DNA of 64,000 nucleotides from Nematostella vectensis. Its lineage: Eukaryota; Cnidaria; Anthozoa; Actiniaria; Edwardsiidae. Where the stretch lies: positions 15,372,442 through 15,436,441 of the forward strand of contig NC_064045.1 in NCBI RefSeq assembly GCF_932526225.1, in the 5' to 3' direction. The position numbers and the translations under genes are program-made. Below the pieces are notes generated by a model. It saw only the letters and a program-made list of their open reading frames with translations. It was not told the origin of the DNA and made no database searches. Below, in pieces: positions 1 to 14,273 of this stretch. The first letter of the stretch is position 1; the number at the start of each line of letters is the position of its first letter.

Positions 1-1253
1 AGAAAAAAAAGCGAATTAAAAAAAAAGCCCATTGGCCTGGGATCGAACCCGGTCTGAAGAACAAAACGGAAACCATACATACGGATTACCCAATCGGTAT
101 GGCAGCACAAGGCTTTTACGGAAGGCTGTAAAGAACCCGAAGGCCCCAAGCACCGATATTTCCGAGCGAATATGCTGTACAACACTCTTGCAAGGTTATC
201 CCAACCCGCGCATTAATGGGGAGGACAATAACCAGGATCCCAGGCCTGTAATACGGTTACGCCACGCACAGCTCGCCGAGATTGTGGATGACAAAAAATA
301 GAGGTCTATTTGGGCGTCTTGGGTCCCTTGGGGACTCGCCATGCGCACTTGCGCATCTCTTTTATTGTGTACATGACATCAAATTAGCGAAGAAAAAAGA
401 CGCTGTTTTGGTATCATGTGAAAATCATAAAATAAATAGAAATAAAGACGTAAGGGGGGAGAATATTGACATCTTCATATTAGAATATTGACAAAATCCG
501 CAATTTTGTCTACGCTGACTAAGTAAAGCTGTATTTTACTTTAAAGGGGCGGCAGCATATTACTTCGCATGTCTGGAGTCAGTGTTTATTGTAGGCTTTT
601 AAGTATCTACAAACAGTTGAACTTTTTAAAAGCTGTCAATACCTTATTAAATAATATGCAATATTATATTGAAAACTATGTTAATGGACAGTTTGTGGTC
701 ATTTTTTTTTGTTTTGTTTAAAGTCTCCCACATGTACCAAAAGCTCATAAGTCAGTATTAGAATTTCACTAAAGTTCATTGTGTCAGGGCTCTAGAGCTA
801 TTGCAAATCTCTTAAACATGACACTCCCCCTTTAAAGGAAAGTAAAAAAAAAAAATCAAAATTGTTGGTGGGGGTCTCTGCTGTGTTTGTTTTCTTTTTA
901 GTTTTGTTCTATTATTATTATTATTTTCTTTTTTAGAGGGGGAGGGGAATTCAGCTAAAAATAGCCAAGGGTCAATTCAAGCAACTAGTACAAAAGATGT
1001 TTTTTTGCAGTCCTTTATTCAATATATTCAAGGTTATCATGCAATTCTGTTGTTTGACTGCATATATATATTTTTTCTTTCTTTTCATTACAAGTGCTAT
1101 AAGTGTAAGTGGTGACCATAGCTATGATTACTATTATTTAGAATAATTTTTCTACCTACTAACAGAAAACAACTTGACTGCAAAACACTTACTGTAGGGC
1201 ACTCGATATTAGGCATTACTTTCATGTGGATGTAAGGTTGAAATGTCAAAACC

Positions 1254-1382
1254 TTCATTAACCCGTGAACTACGCTTTAGCGTATTACACTTTGTGGTGA
1301 TCTGATTCTATTGTTCTTTTTTGTGTTTTTTTTTCTAACTATTACCGTTTAACTATCACACTTTGTTTCACGGGTTAATGAA
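1254..1382. repeat. MITE-like inverted repeat inside each 2-kb unit
   Basis: A 129-bp block begins TTCATTAACCCGTGAA and ends with its exact 16-bp reverse complement. The same block occurs at about 3259-3383, 5258-5386, 7270-7394, 9270-9396, 11271-11398 and 13279-13403, usually flanked by AAACC on both sides, which resembles a short target duplication. The left arm holds a second palindrome, TACGCTTTAGCGTA. Some copies have point changes in one arm (unit 2 starts TTTATT; unit 4 has CACGAGTTAA). The block has no coding potential and fits a small non-autonomous DNA transposon fixed before array expansion. It could also simply be a hairpin-forming part of the satellite. Confidence 0.6.
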
Positions 1383-2033
1383 AACCACTCTAATTACTTA
1401 CAGTAGTTCTTTTTTAATATTATCATTTACTTGTATAATATAGATGAGCAATACATATTTTTTTATGGCTCTGTAGAGCTCATCTCGTTCCTCATAAATA
1501 ACAAACAAAATGAAGTTTGTTTTTATTTTGGTGCAAAGGAATCTACAGTAGTTTTCTAATCAGATAATTGTTTTTCTTTTAACACTCACCTGTTATTTCA
1601 ACAGCCTTACTTGAGTTTGCTTGTCTCAGAAATAGACCTTGCTTAATAAACAAAGACATGTTACAAACTTATTTAATAATAGGTAACAACTGCAATATTG
1701 TATGAAGAGAGTGCCCGTCTCTTCCCCCTGCTATTGTTGAAATTATGCTCAATAAACTTTTACCTCTTCCCTCTCCACCAGTTAAGCATTCTATGTATGC
1801 TTCCCTGTACAAAATGCACCCCTTCAAATAGAACATTAAAGTTCACATACTTGTTTACTTCCTCAAACTCTTTGCTTTGTGTTTTTTGTTAACTTCCTAG
1901 GAACAAATTGAATACATATAATCAATAAATCCAGCAAGCTTATTTTGCAAACTCACTTTTTTTTATTATTTTTGCGCAAAACCAATCAGGATTAGGGGGG
2001 TCTAGCACAAAGAAAGAAAACGCATAAAAAAAA

Positions 2034-2122
2034 AGCCCATTGGCCTGGAATCGAACCCGGTCTGAAGAACAAAACGGAAACCATACATACGGATTACCCA
2101 ATCGGTATGGCAGCACAAGGCT
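2034..2122 (-). other. Degenerate tRNA-like segment with Pol III-type T-run, one per 2-kb unit
   Basis: Read on the minus strand, each unit contains a B-box-like T-arm (GGGTTCGATCCC) and, ~40 nt upstream, an A-box-like TACCGATTGGGTA. The 89-nt stretch ends GGGCT, which pairs with AGCC at its start, and is followed at once by eight or more T residues (the A-run just left of each unit start), as in a Pol III terminator. Copies lie at 26-114, 2034-2122, 4034-4122, 6041-6129, 8049-8137, 10051-10139, 12051-12139 and 14056-14144. Unit 2 has a changed T-loop base (GATTCC). The T stem has one mismatch and the lower acceptor pairs fail, so a working tRNA is unlikely. A tRNA-derived SINE head captured in the repeat is the more natural reading. 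Transcription is not shown. Confidence 0.45.
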
Positions 2123-5100
2123 TTTACGGAAGGCTGTAAAGAACCCGAAGGCCCCAAGCACCGATATTTCCGAGCGAATATGCTGTACAACACTCTTGCA
2201 AGGTTATCCCAACCCGCGCATTAATGGGGAGGACAATAACCAGGATCCCAGGCCTGTAATACGGTTACGCCACGCACAGCTCGCCGAGATTGTGGATGAC
2301 AAAAAATAGGGGTCTATTTGGGCGTCTTGGGTCCCTTGGGGACTCGCCATGCGCACGGGCGCATCTCTTTTATTGTGTACATGACATCCAATTAGCGAAG
2401 AAAAAAGACGCTGTTTTGGTATCATGTGAAAATCATAAAATAAATAGAAATAAAGACGTAAGGGGGGAGAATATTGACATATTCATATTAGAATATTGAC
2501 AAAATGCGCAATATTGTCTACGCTGATTAAGTAAAGCTGTATTTTACTTTAAAGGGGCAGCAACATAGTACTGCGCATGTCTGGAGTCAGTGATTATTGT
2601 AGGCTTTTAAGTGTCTACAAACAGTTGAACTTTTTAAAAGCTGTCAATACCTTATTAAATAATATGCAATATTATATTGTAAACTATGTTAATTGACAGT
2701 TTGTGGTCATTTTGTTTTGTTTTGTTTAAAGTCTCCCACATGTACCAAAAGCTCATAAGTCAGTATTAGAATTTCACTGAAGTTCATTGTGTCAGGGCTC
2801 TAGAGCTATTGCAAATCTCTTAAGCATGACACTCCCCCTTTAAAGGAAAGTAAAAAAAATCAAAATTGTTGGTGGGGGTCTCTGTTGTGTTTGTTTTCTT
2901 TTTAGTTTTGTTCTATTATAATTATTATTTTCTTTTTTAGAGGGGGAGGGGATTTCAGCTAAAAATAGCCAAGGGTCAATTCAAGCAACTAGTACAAAAG
3001 ATGTTTTTTTTGCAGTCCTTTATTCAATATATTCAAGGTTATCATGCAATTCTGTTGTTTGACTGCATATACATATTTTTTTCTTCCTTTTCATTACAAG
3101 TGCTATAAGTGTAAGTGGTGACCATAGCTATGATTACTATTATTTAGAATAATTTTTTACCTACTAACAGAAAACAACTTGACTGCAAAACACTTACTGT
3201 AGGGCACTCGATATTAGGCATTACTTTCATGTGGATGTAAGGTTGAAATGTCAAAACCTTTATTAACCCGTGAACTACGCTTTAGCGTATTACACTTTGT
3301 TGTGCTCTGATTCTATTGTTCGTTTTTGTGTTTTACTAACTATTACCGTTTAACTATCACACTTTGTTTTACGGGTTAATGAAAACCACTCTAATTACTT
3401 ACAGTAATTCTTTTTTAATATTATTATTTACTTGTATAATTTAGATGAGCAATACATATTTCTTCTTGGCCTTGTAGAGCTCATCTCGTTCCTCATAAAT
3501 AACAAACAAAATGAAGTTTGTTCTTATTTGGTGCAAAGGAATCTGCATTAGTTTTCTAATCAGATAATTGTTTTTTTTTTAACACTCACCTGTTATTTCA
3601 ACAGCTCTTACTTGAGTTTGCTTGTCTCAGAAATAGACCTTGCTTAATAAACAAAGACATGTTACAAACTTATTTAATAATAGGTAACAACTGCAATATT
3701 GTATGAAGAGAGTGCCCCTCCGTTCCCCCTGCTATTGTTGACATTATGCTCAATAAACTGTTACCTCTCCCCTCTCCACCAGTTAAGCATTCTATGTATG
3801 CTTCCCTGTACAAAATGCGCCCCTTCAAATATAACATTAAAGTTCACATACTTGTTTACTTCCTCAAACTCTTTGCTTTGTGTTTTTTGTTAACTTCCTA
3901 GGAACACATTGAATACATATAATCAATAAATCCAGCAAGCTTATTTTGCAAACTCACTTTTTTTATTTTTTTTGCGCAAAACCAATCAGGATTAGAGTGG
4001 TCAAGCACAAAGAAAGAAAACGAATAAAAAAAAAGCCCATTGGCCTGGGATCGAACCCGCTCTGAAGAACAAAACGGAAACCATACATACGGATTACCCA
4101 ATCGGTATGGCAGCACAAGGCTTTTACGGAAGGCTGTAAAGAACCCGAAGGCCCCAAGCACCGATATTTCCGAGCGAATATGCTGTACAACACTCTTGCA
4201 AGGTTATCCCAACCCGCGCATTAATGGGGAGGACAATAACCAGGATCCCAGGCCTGTAATACGGTTACGCCACGCACAGCTCGCCGAGATTGTGGATGAC
4301 AAAAAATAGAGGTCTATTTGGGCGTCTTGGGTCCCTTGGGGACTCGCCATCCGCACGGGCGCATCTCTTTTATTGTGTACATGACATCAAATTATCGAAG
4401 AAAAAAGACGCTGTTTTGGTATCATGTGAAAAGCATAAAATAAATAGAAATAAAGACGTAAGGGGGGAGAATATTGACATATTCATATTAGAATATTGAC
4501 AAAATCCGCAATATTGTCTACGCTGACTAAGTAAAGCTGTATTTTACTTTAAAGGGGCAGCAGCATAGTACTGCGCATGTCTGGAGTCAGTGTTTAGTGT
4601 AGGCTTTTAAGTGTCTAGAAACAGTTGAACTTTTTAAAAGCTGTCAATACCTTATTAAATAATATGCAATATTATATTGAAAACTATGTTAATTGACAGT
4701 TTGTGGTCATTTTTTTTGTTTTGTTTAAAGTCTCCCACATGTACCAAAAGCTCATAAGCCAGTATTAGAATTTCACTGAAGTTCATTGTGTCAGGGCTCT
4801 AGAGCTATTGCAAATCTCTTAAACATGACACTCCCCCTTTTAAGGAAAGTAAAAAAAATCAAAATTGTTGGTGGGGTTCTCTGTTGTGTTTGTTTTCTTT
4901 CTAGTTTTGTTCTATTATTATTATTATTATTTTCTTTTTTAGAGGGGGAGGGAAATTCAGCCAAAATAGCCAAGGGTCAATTCAAGCAACTAGTACAAAA
5001 GATGTTTTTTTGCAGTCCTTTATTCAATATATTCAAGGTTATCATGCAATTCTGTTGTTTGACTGCATATATATATTTTTTCTTTCTTTTCATTACAAGT

Positions 5101-8100
5101 GCTATAAGTGTAAGTGGTGACCATAGCTATGATTACTATTATTTAGAATAATTTTTTACCTACTAACAGAAAACAACTTGACTGCAAAACACTTACTGTA
5201 GGGCACTCGATATTAGGCATTACTTTCATGTGGATGTAAGGTTGAAATGTCAAAACCTTCATTAACCCGTGAACTACGCTTTAGAGTATTACACTTTGTG
5301 GTGATCTGATTCTATTGTTCTTTTTTGTGTTTTTTTTTCTAACTATTACCGTTTAACTATCACACTTTGTTTCACGGGTTAATGAAAACAACTCTTATTA
5401 CTTACAGTAGTTCTTTTTTAATATTATCATTTACTTGTATAATTTACATGAACAATACATATTTCTTTATGGCTTTGTAGAGCTCATCTCGTTCCTCATA
5501 AATAACAAACAAAATGAAGTTTGTACTTATTTTGGTGCAAAGGAATCTACAGTAGTTTTCTAATCAGATAATTGTTTTTCTTTTAACACTCACCTGTTAT
5601 TTCAACAGCCTAACTTGAGTTTGCTTGTCTTAGAAATAGACCTTGCTTAATAAACAAAGACATGTTACAAACTTATTTAATAATAGGTAACAACTGCAAT
5701 ATTGTATGAAGAGAGTGCCCCTCTCTTCCCCCTGCTATTGTTGAAATTTTGCTCAATAAACTTTTACCTCTTCCCTCTCCACCAGTTAAGCATTCTATGT
5801 ATGCTTCCCTGTACAAAATGCACCCCTTCAAATAGAACATTAAAGTTCACATACTTGTTTACTTCCTCAAACTCTTTGCTTTGTGTTTTTTTGTTAACTT
5901 CCTAGGAACAAATTGAATACATATAATCAATAAATCTAGCAAGCTTATTTTGCAAACTGACTTTTTTTTATTATTTTTGCGCAAAACCTATCAGGATTAA
6001 GGGGGTCCAGCACAAAGAAAAAAAACGAATAAAAAAAAAAAGCCCATTGGCCTGGGATCGAACCCGGTCTGAAGAACAAAACGGAGACCATACATACGGA
6101 TTACCCAATCGGTATGGCAGCACAAGGCTTTTACGGAAGGCTGTAAAGAACCCGAAGGCCCCAAGCACCGATATTTCCGAGCGAATATGCTGTACAACAC
6201 TCTTGCAAGGTTATCCCAACCCGCGCATTAATGGGGAGGACAATAACCAGGATCCCAGGCCTGTAAAACGGTTACGCCACGCACAGCTCGGCGAGATTGT
6301 GGATGACAAAAAATAGAGGTCTATTTGGGCGTCTTGGGTCCCTTGGGGACTCGCCATGCGCACGGGCGCATCTCTTTTATTGTGTACATGACATCAAATT
6401 AGCGAAGAAAAAAGACGCTGTTTTGGTATCATGTGAAAATCATAAAATAAATAGAAATAAAGACGTAAGGGGGGAGAATATTGACATCTTCATATTAGAA
6501 TATTGACAAAATCCGCAATTTTGTCTACGCTGACTAAGTAAAGCTGTATTTTACTTTAAAGGGGCAGCAGCATAGTACTGCGCATGTCTGGAGTCAGTGA
6601 TTATTGTAGGCTTTTAAGTGTCAACAAACAGTTGAACTTTTTAAAAGCTGTGAATACCTTATTAAATAATATGCAATATTATATTGAAAACTATGTTAAT
6701 TGACAATTTGTGGTCATTTTTTTTGTTTTGTTTAAAGTCTCCCACATGTACCAAAAGCTCATAAGTCAGTATTAGAATTTCACTGAAGTTCATTGTGTCA
6801 GGGCTCTAGAGCTATTGCAAATCTCTTAACCATGACACTCCCCCTTTAAAGGAAAGTAAAAAAAATCAAAATTGTTGGTGGGGGTCTCTGTTGTGTTTGT
6901 TTTCTTTTTAGTTTTGTTCTATTATTATTATTATTTTCTTTTTTAGAGGGGGAGGGGAATTCAGCTAAAAATAGCCAAGGGTCAATTCAAGCAACTAGTA
7001 CAAAAGATGTTTTTTTGCAGTCCTTTATTCAATATATTCAAGGTTATCATGCAATTCTGTTGTTTGACTGCATATATATATATATATATATTTTCTTTCT
7101 TTTCATTACAAGTTCTATATGTGTAAGTGGTGACCATAGCTATGATTACTATTATTTAGAATATTTTTTACCTACTAAAAGAAAACAACTTGACTGCAAA
7201 ACACTTACTGTAGGGCACTCGATATTAGGCATTACCTTCATGTGGATGTAAGGTTGAAATGTCCCAACCTTCATTAACCCGTGAACTACGCTTTAGCGTA
7301 TTACTCTTTGTTGTGATCTGATTTTATTGTTCTTTTTTGTGTTTTACTAACTATTACTGTTCAACTATCACACCTTGTTTCACGAGTTAATGAAAACCAC
7401 TCTAATTACTTACAGTAATTCTTTTTTAATATTATTATTTACTTGTATAATTTAGATGAGCAATACATATTTCTTCTTGGCCTTGTAGAGCTCATCTCGG
7501 TCCTCAAAAATAACAAACGAAGTGAAGTTTGTTCTTATTTTGGTGCAAAGGAATCTACAGTAGTTTTCTAATCAGATAATTGTTTTTCTTTTAACACTCA
7601 CCTGTTATTTCAACAGCTCTTACTTGAGTTTGCTTGTCTCAGAAATATACATTGCTTAATAAACAAAGACATGTTACAAACTTATTTAATAATAGGTAAC
7701 AACTGCAATATTGTATGAAAAGAGTGCCCCTCCCTTCCCCCTGCTATTGTTGAAATTATGCTCAATAAACTTTTACCTCTTCCCTCTCCACCAGTTAAGC
7801 ATTCTATGTATGCTTCCCTGTACAAAATGCACCCCTTCAAATAGAACATTAAAGTTCACATACTTGTTTACTTCCTCAAACTCTTTGCTTTGTGTTTTTT
7901 GTTAACTTCCTAGGAACAAATTGAATACATATAATCAATAAATCTAGCAAGCTTATTTTGCAAACTCACTTTTTTTATTAGTTTTGCGCAAAACCTATCA
8001 GGATTAAGGGGGTCAAGCACAAAGAAAAAAAAAAACGAATTAAAAAAAAGCCCATTGGCCTGGGATCGAACCCGGTCTGAAGAACAAAACGGAAACCATA

Positions 8101-11100
8101 CATACGGATTACCCAATCGGTATGGCAGCACAAGGCTTTTACGGAAGGCTGTAAAGAACCCGAAGGCCCCAAGCACCGATATTTCCGAGCGAATATGCTG
8201 TACAACACTCTCGCAAGGTTATCCCAACCCGCGCATTAATGGGGAGGACAATAACCAGGATCCCAGGCCTGTAATACGGTTACGCCACGCACAGCTCGCC
8301 AAGATTGTGGATGACAAAAAATAGAGGTATATATGGGCGTCTTGGGTCCCTTGGGGACTCGCCATGCGCACGGGCGCATCTCTTTTATTGTGTACATGAC
8401 ATCAAATTAGCGAAGAAAAAAGACGCTGTTTTGGTATCATGTGAAAATCATAAAATAAATAGAAATAAAGACGTAAGGGGGGAGAATATTGACATCTTCA
8501 TATTAGAATATTGACAAAATCCGCAATTTTGTAAACGCTGACTAAGTAAAGCTGTAGTTTACTTTAAAGGGGCAGCAACATAGTACTGCGCATGTCTGGA
8601 GTCAGTGATTATTGTAGGCTTTTAAGTGTCAACAAACAGTTGAACTTTTTAAAAGCTGTGAATACCTTATTAAATAATATGCAATATTATATTGAAAACT
8701 ATTTTAATTGACAGTTTGTGGTCATTTTATTTGTTTTGTTTAAAGTCTCCCACATGTACCAAAAGCTCATAAGTCAGTATTAGAATTTCACTGAAGTTCA
8801 TTGTGTCAGGGCTCTAGAGCTATTGCAAATCTCTTAACCATGACACTCCCCTTTTAAAGGAAAGTAAAAAAAAATCAAAATTGTTGGTGGGGGTCTCTGT
8901 TGTGTTTGTTTTCTTTTTAGTTTTGTTCTATTATTTTTTACTTTTTTAGAGGGGGAGGGGAATTCAGCTAAAAATAGCCAAGGGTCAATTCAAGCAACTA
9001 GTACAAAAGATGTTTTTTTGCAGTCCTTTATTCAATATATTCAAGGTTATCATGCAATTCTGTTGTTTGACTGCATATATATATATATTTTTTCTTTCTT
9101 TTCATTACAAGTGCTATATGTGTAAGTGGTGACCATAGCTATGATTACTATTATTTAGAATAATTTTATACCTACTAACAGAAAACAACTTGACTGCAAA
9201 ACACTTACTGTAGGGCACTCGATATTAGGCATTACTTTCATGTGGATGTAAGGTTGAAATGTCAAAACCTTCATTAACCCGTGAACTACGCTTTAGCGTA
9301 TTACACTTTGTGGTGATCTGATTCTATTGTTCTTTTTTTTGTTTTTTTCTAACTATTACCGTTTAACTATCACACTTTGTTTCACGGGTTAATGAAAACC
9401 ACTCTAATTACTTACAGTAGTTCTTTTTTAATATTATCATTTACCTGTATAATTTAGATGAGCAATACATATTTCTTTATGGCTTTGTAGAGCTCATCTC
9501 GTTCCTCCTAAATAACAAACAAAATGAAGTTTGTTCTTATTTTGGTGCAAAGGAATCTACAGTAGTTTTCTAATCAGATAATTGTTTTTCTTTTAACACT
9601 CACCTGTTATTTCAACAGCCTTACTTGAGTTTGCTTGTCTCAGAAATAGACCTTGCTTAATAAACAAAGACATGTTACAAACTTATTTGATAATAGGTAA
9701 CAACTGCAATATTGTATGAAGAGAGTGCCCCTCTCTTCCCCCTGCTATTGTTGAAATTATGCTCAATAAACTTTTACCTCTTCCCTCTCCACCAGTTAAG
9801 CATTCTATGTATGCTTCCCTGTACAAAATGCACCCCTTCAAATAGAACATTAAAGTTCACATACTTGTTTTCTTCCTCAAACTCTTTGCTTTGTGTTTTT
9901 TGTTAACTTCCTAGGAACAAATTGAATACATATAATCAATAAATCTAGCAAGCTTATTTTGCAAACTCACTTTTTTTATTATTTTTTTGGCGCAAAACCT
10001 ATCAGGATTAAGGGGGTCCAGCACAAAGAAAAAAAACTAATTAAAAAAAAAGCCCATTGGTCTGGGATCGAACCCGGTCTGAAGAACAAAAAGGAAACCA
10101 TACATACGGATTACCCAATCGGTATGGCAGCACAAGGCTTTTACGGAAGGCTGTAAAGAACCCGAAGGCCCCAAGCACCGATATTTCCGAGCGAATATGC
10201 TGTACAACACTCTTGCAAGGTTATCCCAACCCGCGCATTAATGGGGAGGACAATAACCAGGATCCCAGGCCTGTAATACGGTTACGCCACGCACAGCTCG
10301 CCAAGATTGTGGATGACAAAAAATAGAGGTCTGTTTGGGCGTCTTGGGTCCCTTGGGGACTCGCCATGCGCACGGGCGCATCTCTTTTATTGTGTACATG
10401 ACATCAAATTAGCGAAGAAAAAAGACGCTGTTTTGGTATCATGTGAAAATCATAAAATAAATAGAAATAAAGACGTAAGGGGGGAGAATATTGACATCTT
10501 CATATTAGAATATTGACAAAATCCGCAATTTTGTAAACGCTGACTAAGTAAAGCTGTAGTTTACTTTAAAGGGGCAGCAACATAGTACTGCGCATGTCTG
10601 GAGTCAGTGATTATTGTAGGCTTTTAAGTGTCAACAAACAGTTGAACTTTTTAAAAGCTGTGAATACCTTATTAAATAATATGCAATATTATATTGAAAA
10701 CTATGTTAACTGACAGTTTGTGGTCATTTTATTTGTTTTGTTTAAAGTCTCCCACATGTACCAAAAGCTCATAAGTCAGTATTAGCATTTCACTGAAGTT
10801 CATTGTGTCAGGGCTCTAGAGCTATTGCAAATCTCTTAACCATGACACTCCCCTTTTAAAGGAAAGTAAAAAAAAAATCAAAATTGTTGGTGGGGGTCTC
10901 TGTTGTGTTTGTTTTCTTTTTAGTTTTGTTCTATTATTATTTTCTTTTTTAGAGGGGGAGGGGAATTCAGCTAAAAATAGCCAAGGGTCAATTCAAGCAA
11001 CTAGTACAAAAGATGTTTTTTTGCAGTCCTTTATTCAATATATTCAAGGTTATCATGCAATTCTGTTGTTTGACTGCATATATATATATTTTTTCTTTCT

Positions 11101-14100
11101 TTTCATTACAAGTGCTATATGTGTAAGTGGTGACCATAGCTATGATTACTATTATTTAGAATAATTTTTTACCTACTAACAGAAAACAACTTGACTGCAA
11201 AACACTTACTGTAGGGCACTCGATATTAGGCATTACTTTCATGTGGATGTAAGGTTGAAATGTCAAAACCTTCATTAACCCGTGAACTACGCTTTAGCGT
11301 ATTACACTTTGTGGTGATCTGATTCTATTGTTCTTTTTTGTGTTTTTTTTCTAACTATTACCGTTTAACTATCACACTTTGTTTCACGGGTTAATGAAAA
11401 CCACTCTAATTACTTACAGTAGTTCTTTTTTAATATTATCATTTACTTGTATAATTTAGATTAGCAATACATATTTCTTTATGGCTTTGTAGAGCTCATC
11501 TCGTTCCTCATAAATAACAAACAAAATGAAGTTTGTTCTTATTTTGGTGCAAAGGAATCTACAGTAGTTTTCTAATCAGATAATTGTTTTTCTTTTAACA
11601 CTCACCTGTTATTTCAACAGCTCTTACTTGAGTTTGCTTGTCTCAGAAATAGACCTTTCTTAATAAACAAAGACATGTTACAAACTTATTTAATAATAGG
11701 TAACAACTGCAATATTGTATGAAGAGAGTGCCCCTCCCTTCCCCCTGCTATTGTTGACATTATGCTCAATAAACTGTTACCTCTCCCCTCTCCACCAGTT
11801 AAGCATTCTATGTATGCTTCCCTGTACAAAATGCGCCCCTTCAAATATAACATTAAAGTTCACATACTTGTTTACTTCCTCAAACTCTTTGCTTTGTGTT
11901 TTTTGTTAACTTCCTAGGAACACATTGAATACATATAATCAATAAATCCAGCAAGCTTATTTTGCAAACTCACTTTTTTTATTTTTTTTTGCGCAAAACC
12001 AATCAGGATTAGGGGGGTCAAGCACAAAGAAAGGAAACGAATAAAAAAAAAGCCCATTGGCCTGGGATCGAACCCGGTCTGAAGAACAAAACGGAAACCA
12101 TACATACGGATTACCCAATCGGTATGGCAGCACAAGGCTTTTACGGAAGGCTGTAAAGAACCCGAAGGCCCCAAGCACCGATATTTCCGAGCGAATATGC
12201 TGTACAACACTCTTGCAAGGTTATCCCAACCCGCGCATTAATGGGGAGGACAATAACCAGGATCCCAGGCCTGTAATACGGTTACGCCACGCACAGCTCG
12301 GCGAGATTGTTGATGACAAAAAATAGAGGTCTATTTGGGCGTCTTGGGTCCATTGGGGACTCGCCATCCGCACGGGCGCATCTCTTTTATTGTGTACATG
12401 ACATCAAATTAGCGAAGAAAAAAGACGCTGTTTTGGTATCATGTGAAAAGCATAAAATAAATCGAAATAAAGACGTAAGGGGGGAGAATATTGACATATT
12501 CATATTAGAATATTGACAAAATCCGCAATATTGTCTACGCTGACTAAGTAAAGCTTTATTATACTTTAAAGGGGCAGCAGCATAGTACTGCGCATGTCTG
12601 GAGTCAGTGTTTATTGTAGGCTTTTAAGTGTCCAGAAACAGTTGAACTTTTTAAAAGCTGTCAATACCTTATTAAATAATATGCAATATTATATTGAAAA
12701 CTATGTTAATTGACAGTTTGTGGTCATTTTTTTTGTTTTGTTTAAAGTCTCCCACATGTATCAAAAGCTCATAAGTCAGTATTAGAATTTCACTGAAGTT
12801 CATTGTGTCAGGGCTCTAGAGCTATTGCAAATCTCTTAAACATGACACTCCCCCTTTAAAGGAAAGTAAAAAAAAATCAAAATTGTTGGTGGGGTTCTCT
12901 GTTGTGTTTGTTTTCTTTTTAGTTTTGTTCTATTATTATTTTTATTATTATTTTCTTTTTTAGAGGGGGAGGGAAATTCAGCCAAAATAGCCAAGGGTCA
13001 ATTCAAGCAACTAGTACAAAAGATGTTTTTTTGCAGTCCTTTATTCAATATATTCAAGGTTATCATGCAATTCTGTTGTTTGACTGCATATATATATTTT
13101 TTCTTTCTTTTCATTACAAGTGCTATAAGTGTAAGTGGTGACCATAGCTATGATTACTATTATTTAGAATAATTTTTTACCTACTAACAGAAAACAACTT
13201 GACTGCAAAACACTTACTGTAGGGCACTCGATATTAGGCATTACTTTCATGTGGATGTAAGGTTGAAATGTCAAAACCTTCATTAACCCGTGAACTACGC
13301 TTTAGCGTATTACACTTTGTGGTGATCTGATTCTATTGTTCTTTTTTGTGTTTTACTAACTATTACCGTTTAACTATCACACTTTGTTTCACGGGTTAAT
13401 GAAAACCATTCTAATTACTTACAGTAGTTCTTTTTTAATATTATCATTTACTTGTATAATTTAGATGAGCAATACATATTTCTTTATGGCTTTGTAGAGC
13501 CCATCTCGTTCCTCATAAATAACAAACAAAATGAAGTTTGTTCTTATTTTGGTGCAAAGGAATCTACAGTAGTTTTCTAATCAGATAATTGTTTTTCTTT
13601 TAACACTCACCTGTTATTTCAACAGCTCTTACTTGAGTTTGCTTGTCTCAGAAATAGACCTTGCTTAATAAACAAAGACATGTTACAAACTTATTTAATA
13701 ATAGGTAACAACTGCAATATTGTATGAAGAGAGTGCCCCTCCCTTCCCCCTGCTATTGTTGACATTATGCTCAATAAACTGTTACCTCTCCCCTCTCCAC
13801 CAGTTAAGCATTCTATGTATGCTTCCCTGTACAAAATGCGCCCCTTCAAATATAACATTAAAGTTCACATACTTGTTTACTTCCTCAAACTCTTTGCTTT
13901 GTGTTTTTTGTTAACTTCCTAGGAACACATTGAATACATATAATCAATAAATCCAGCAAGCTTATTTTGCAAACTCACTTTTTTTATTTTTTTTTGCGCA
14001 AAACCAATCAGGATTAGGGGGGTCAAGCACAAAGAAAGGAAACGAATAAAAAAAAAGCCCATTGGCCTGGGATCGAACCCGGTCTGAAGAACAAAACGGA

Positions 14101-14187
14101 AACCATACATACGGATTACCCAATCGGTATGGCAGCACAAGGCTTTTACGGAAGGCTGTAAAGAACCCGAAGGCCCCAAGCACCGAT

Positions 14188-14209
14188 CACGCCGGGTCAG
14201 CTGGCTCGG
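14188..14209 (+). repeat. Left terminal inverted repeat of the DNA transposon
   Basis: These 22 bp match the reverse complement of 23512-23533 at 19 positions. The outer 13 are perfect (CACGCCGGGTCAG) and the three mismatches are at positions 14, 17 and 19. Similarity fades beyond this point. Confidence 0.88.
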
Positions 14210-14273
14210 CCAAGCGGACATTTAGCTACCGCGGTCAACGCATACATGGTCAGCGGGTATCTTCAAAAACAAA

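Larger units (their letters stand above)
1..14187. repeat. Tandem array of ~2.0 kb satellite units
   Basis: Counting each unit from the invariant block AGCCCATTGG, units run 26-2033, 2034-4033, 4034-6040, 6041-8048, 8049-10050, 10051-12050, 12051-14055, and a partial one at 14056-14187. Lengths are 2000-2008 bp. The first ~450 bp of each unit (tRNA-like segment and the GC-richer stretch after it) is almost invariant. The remaining ~1.5 kb is AT-rich and varies mainly in homopolymer and ATT/TA run lengths. Two subtypes are interleaved: the stretch near 3.7, 11.7 and 13.7 kb shares substitutions absent from the copies near 1.7, 5.7, 7.7 and 9.7 kb. This fits homogenisation by unequal exchange. 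Short frames recur in every unit on both strands (for example 2040-2309 +). I do not treat them as genes, because several overlapping frames are open at once and none shows domain features. The array stops abruptly at 14187 where the DNA transposon begins. Confidence 0.97.

Noticed and set aside
2040-2309. 89-codon frame present in every 2-kb unit (also 32, 4040, 6047, 8055, 10057, 12057)
   Set aside because: It overlaps the tRNA-like segment and long open frames on the opposite strand. Its persistence follows from recent homogenisation of the repeat, and it has no domain or codon signature.
2034-2500. 5S rRNA or spliceosomal RNA genes in the conserved part of the 2-kb unit
   Set aside because: Compared by memory with 5S, U1, U2 and U6 on both strands; no convincing match.
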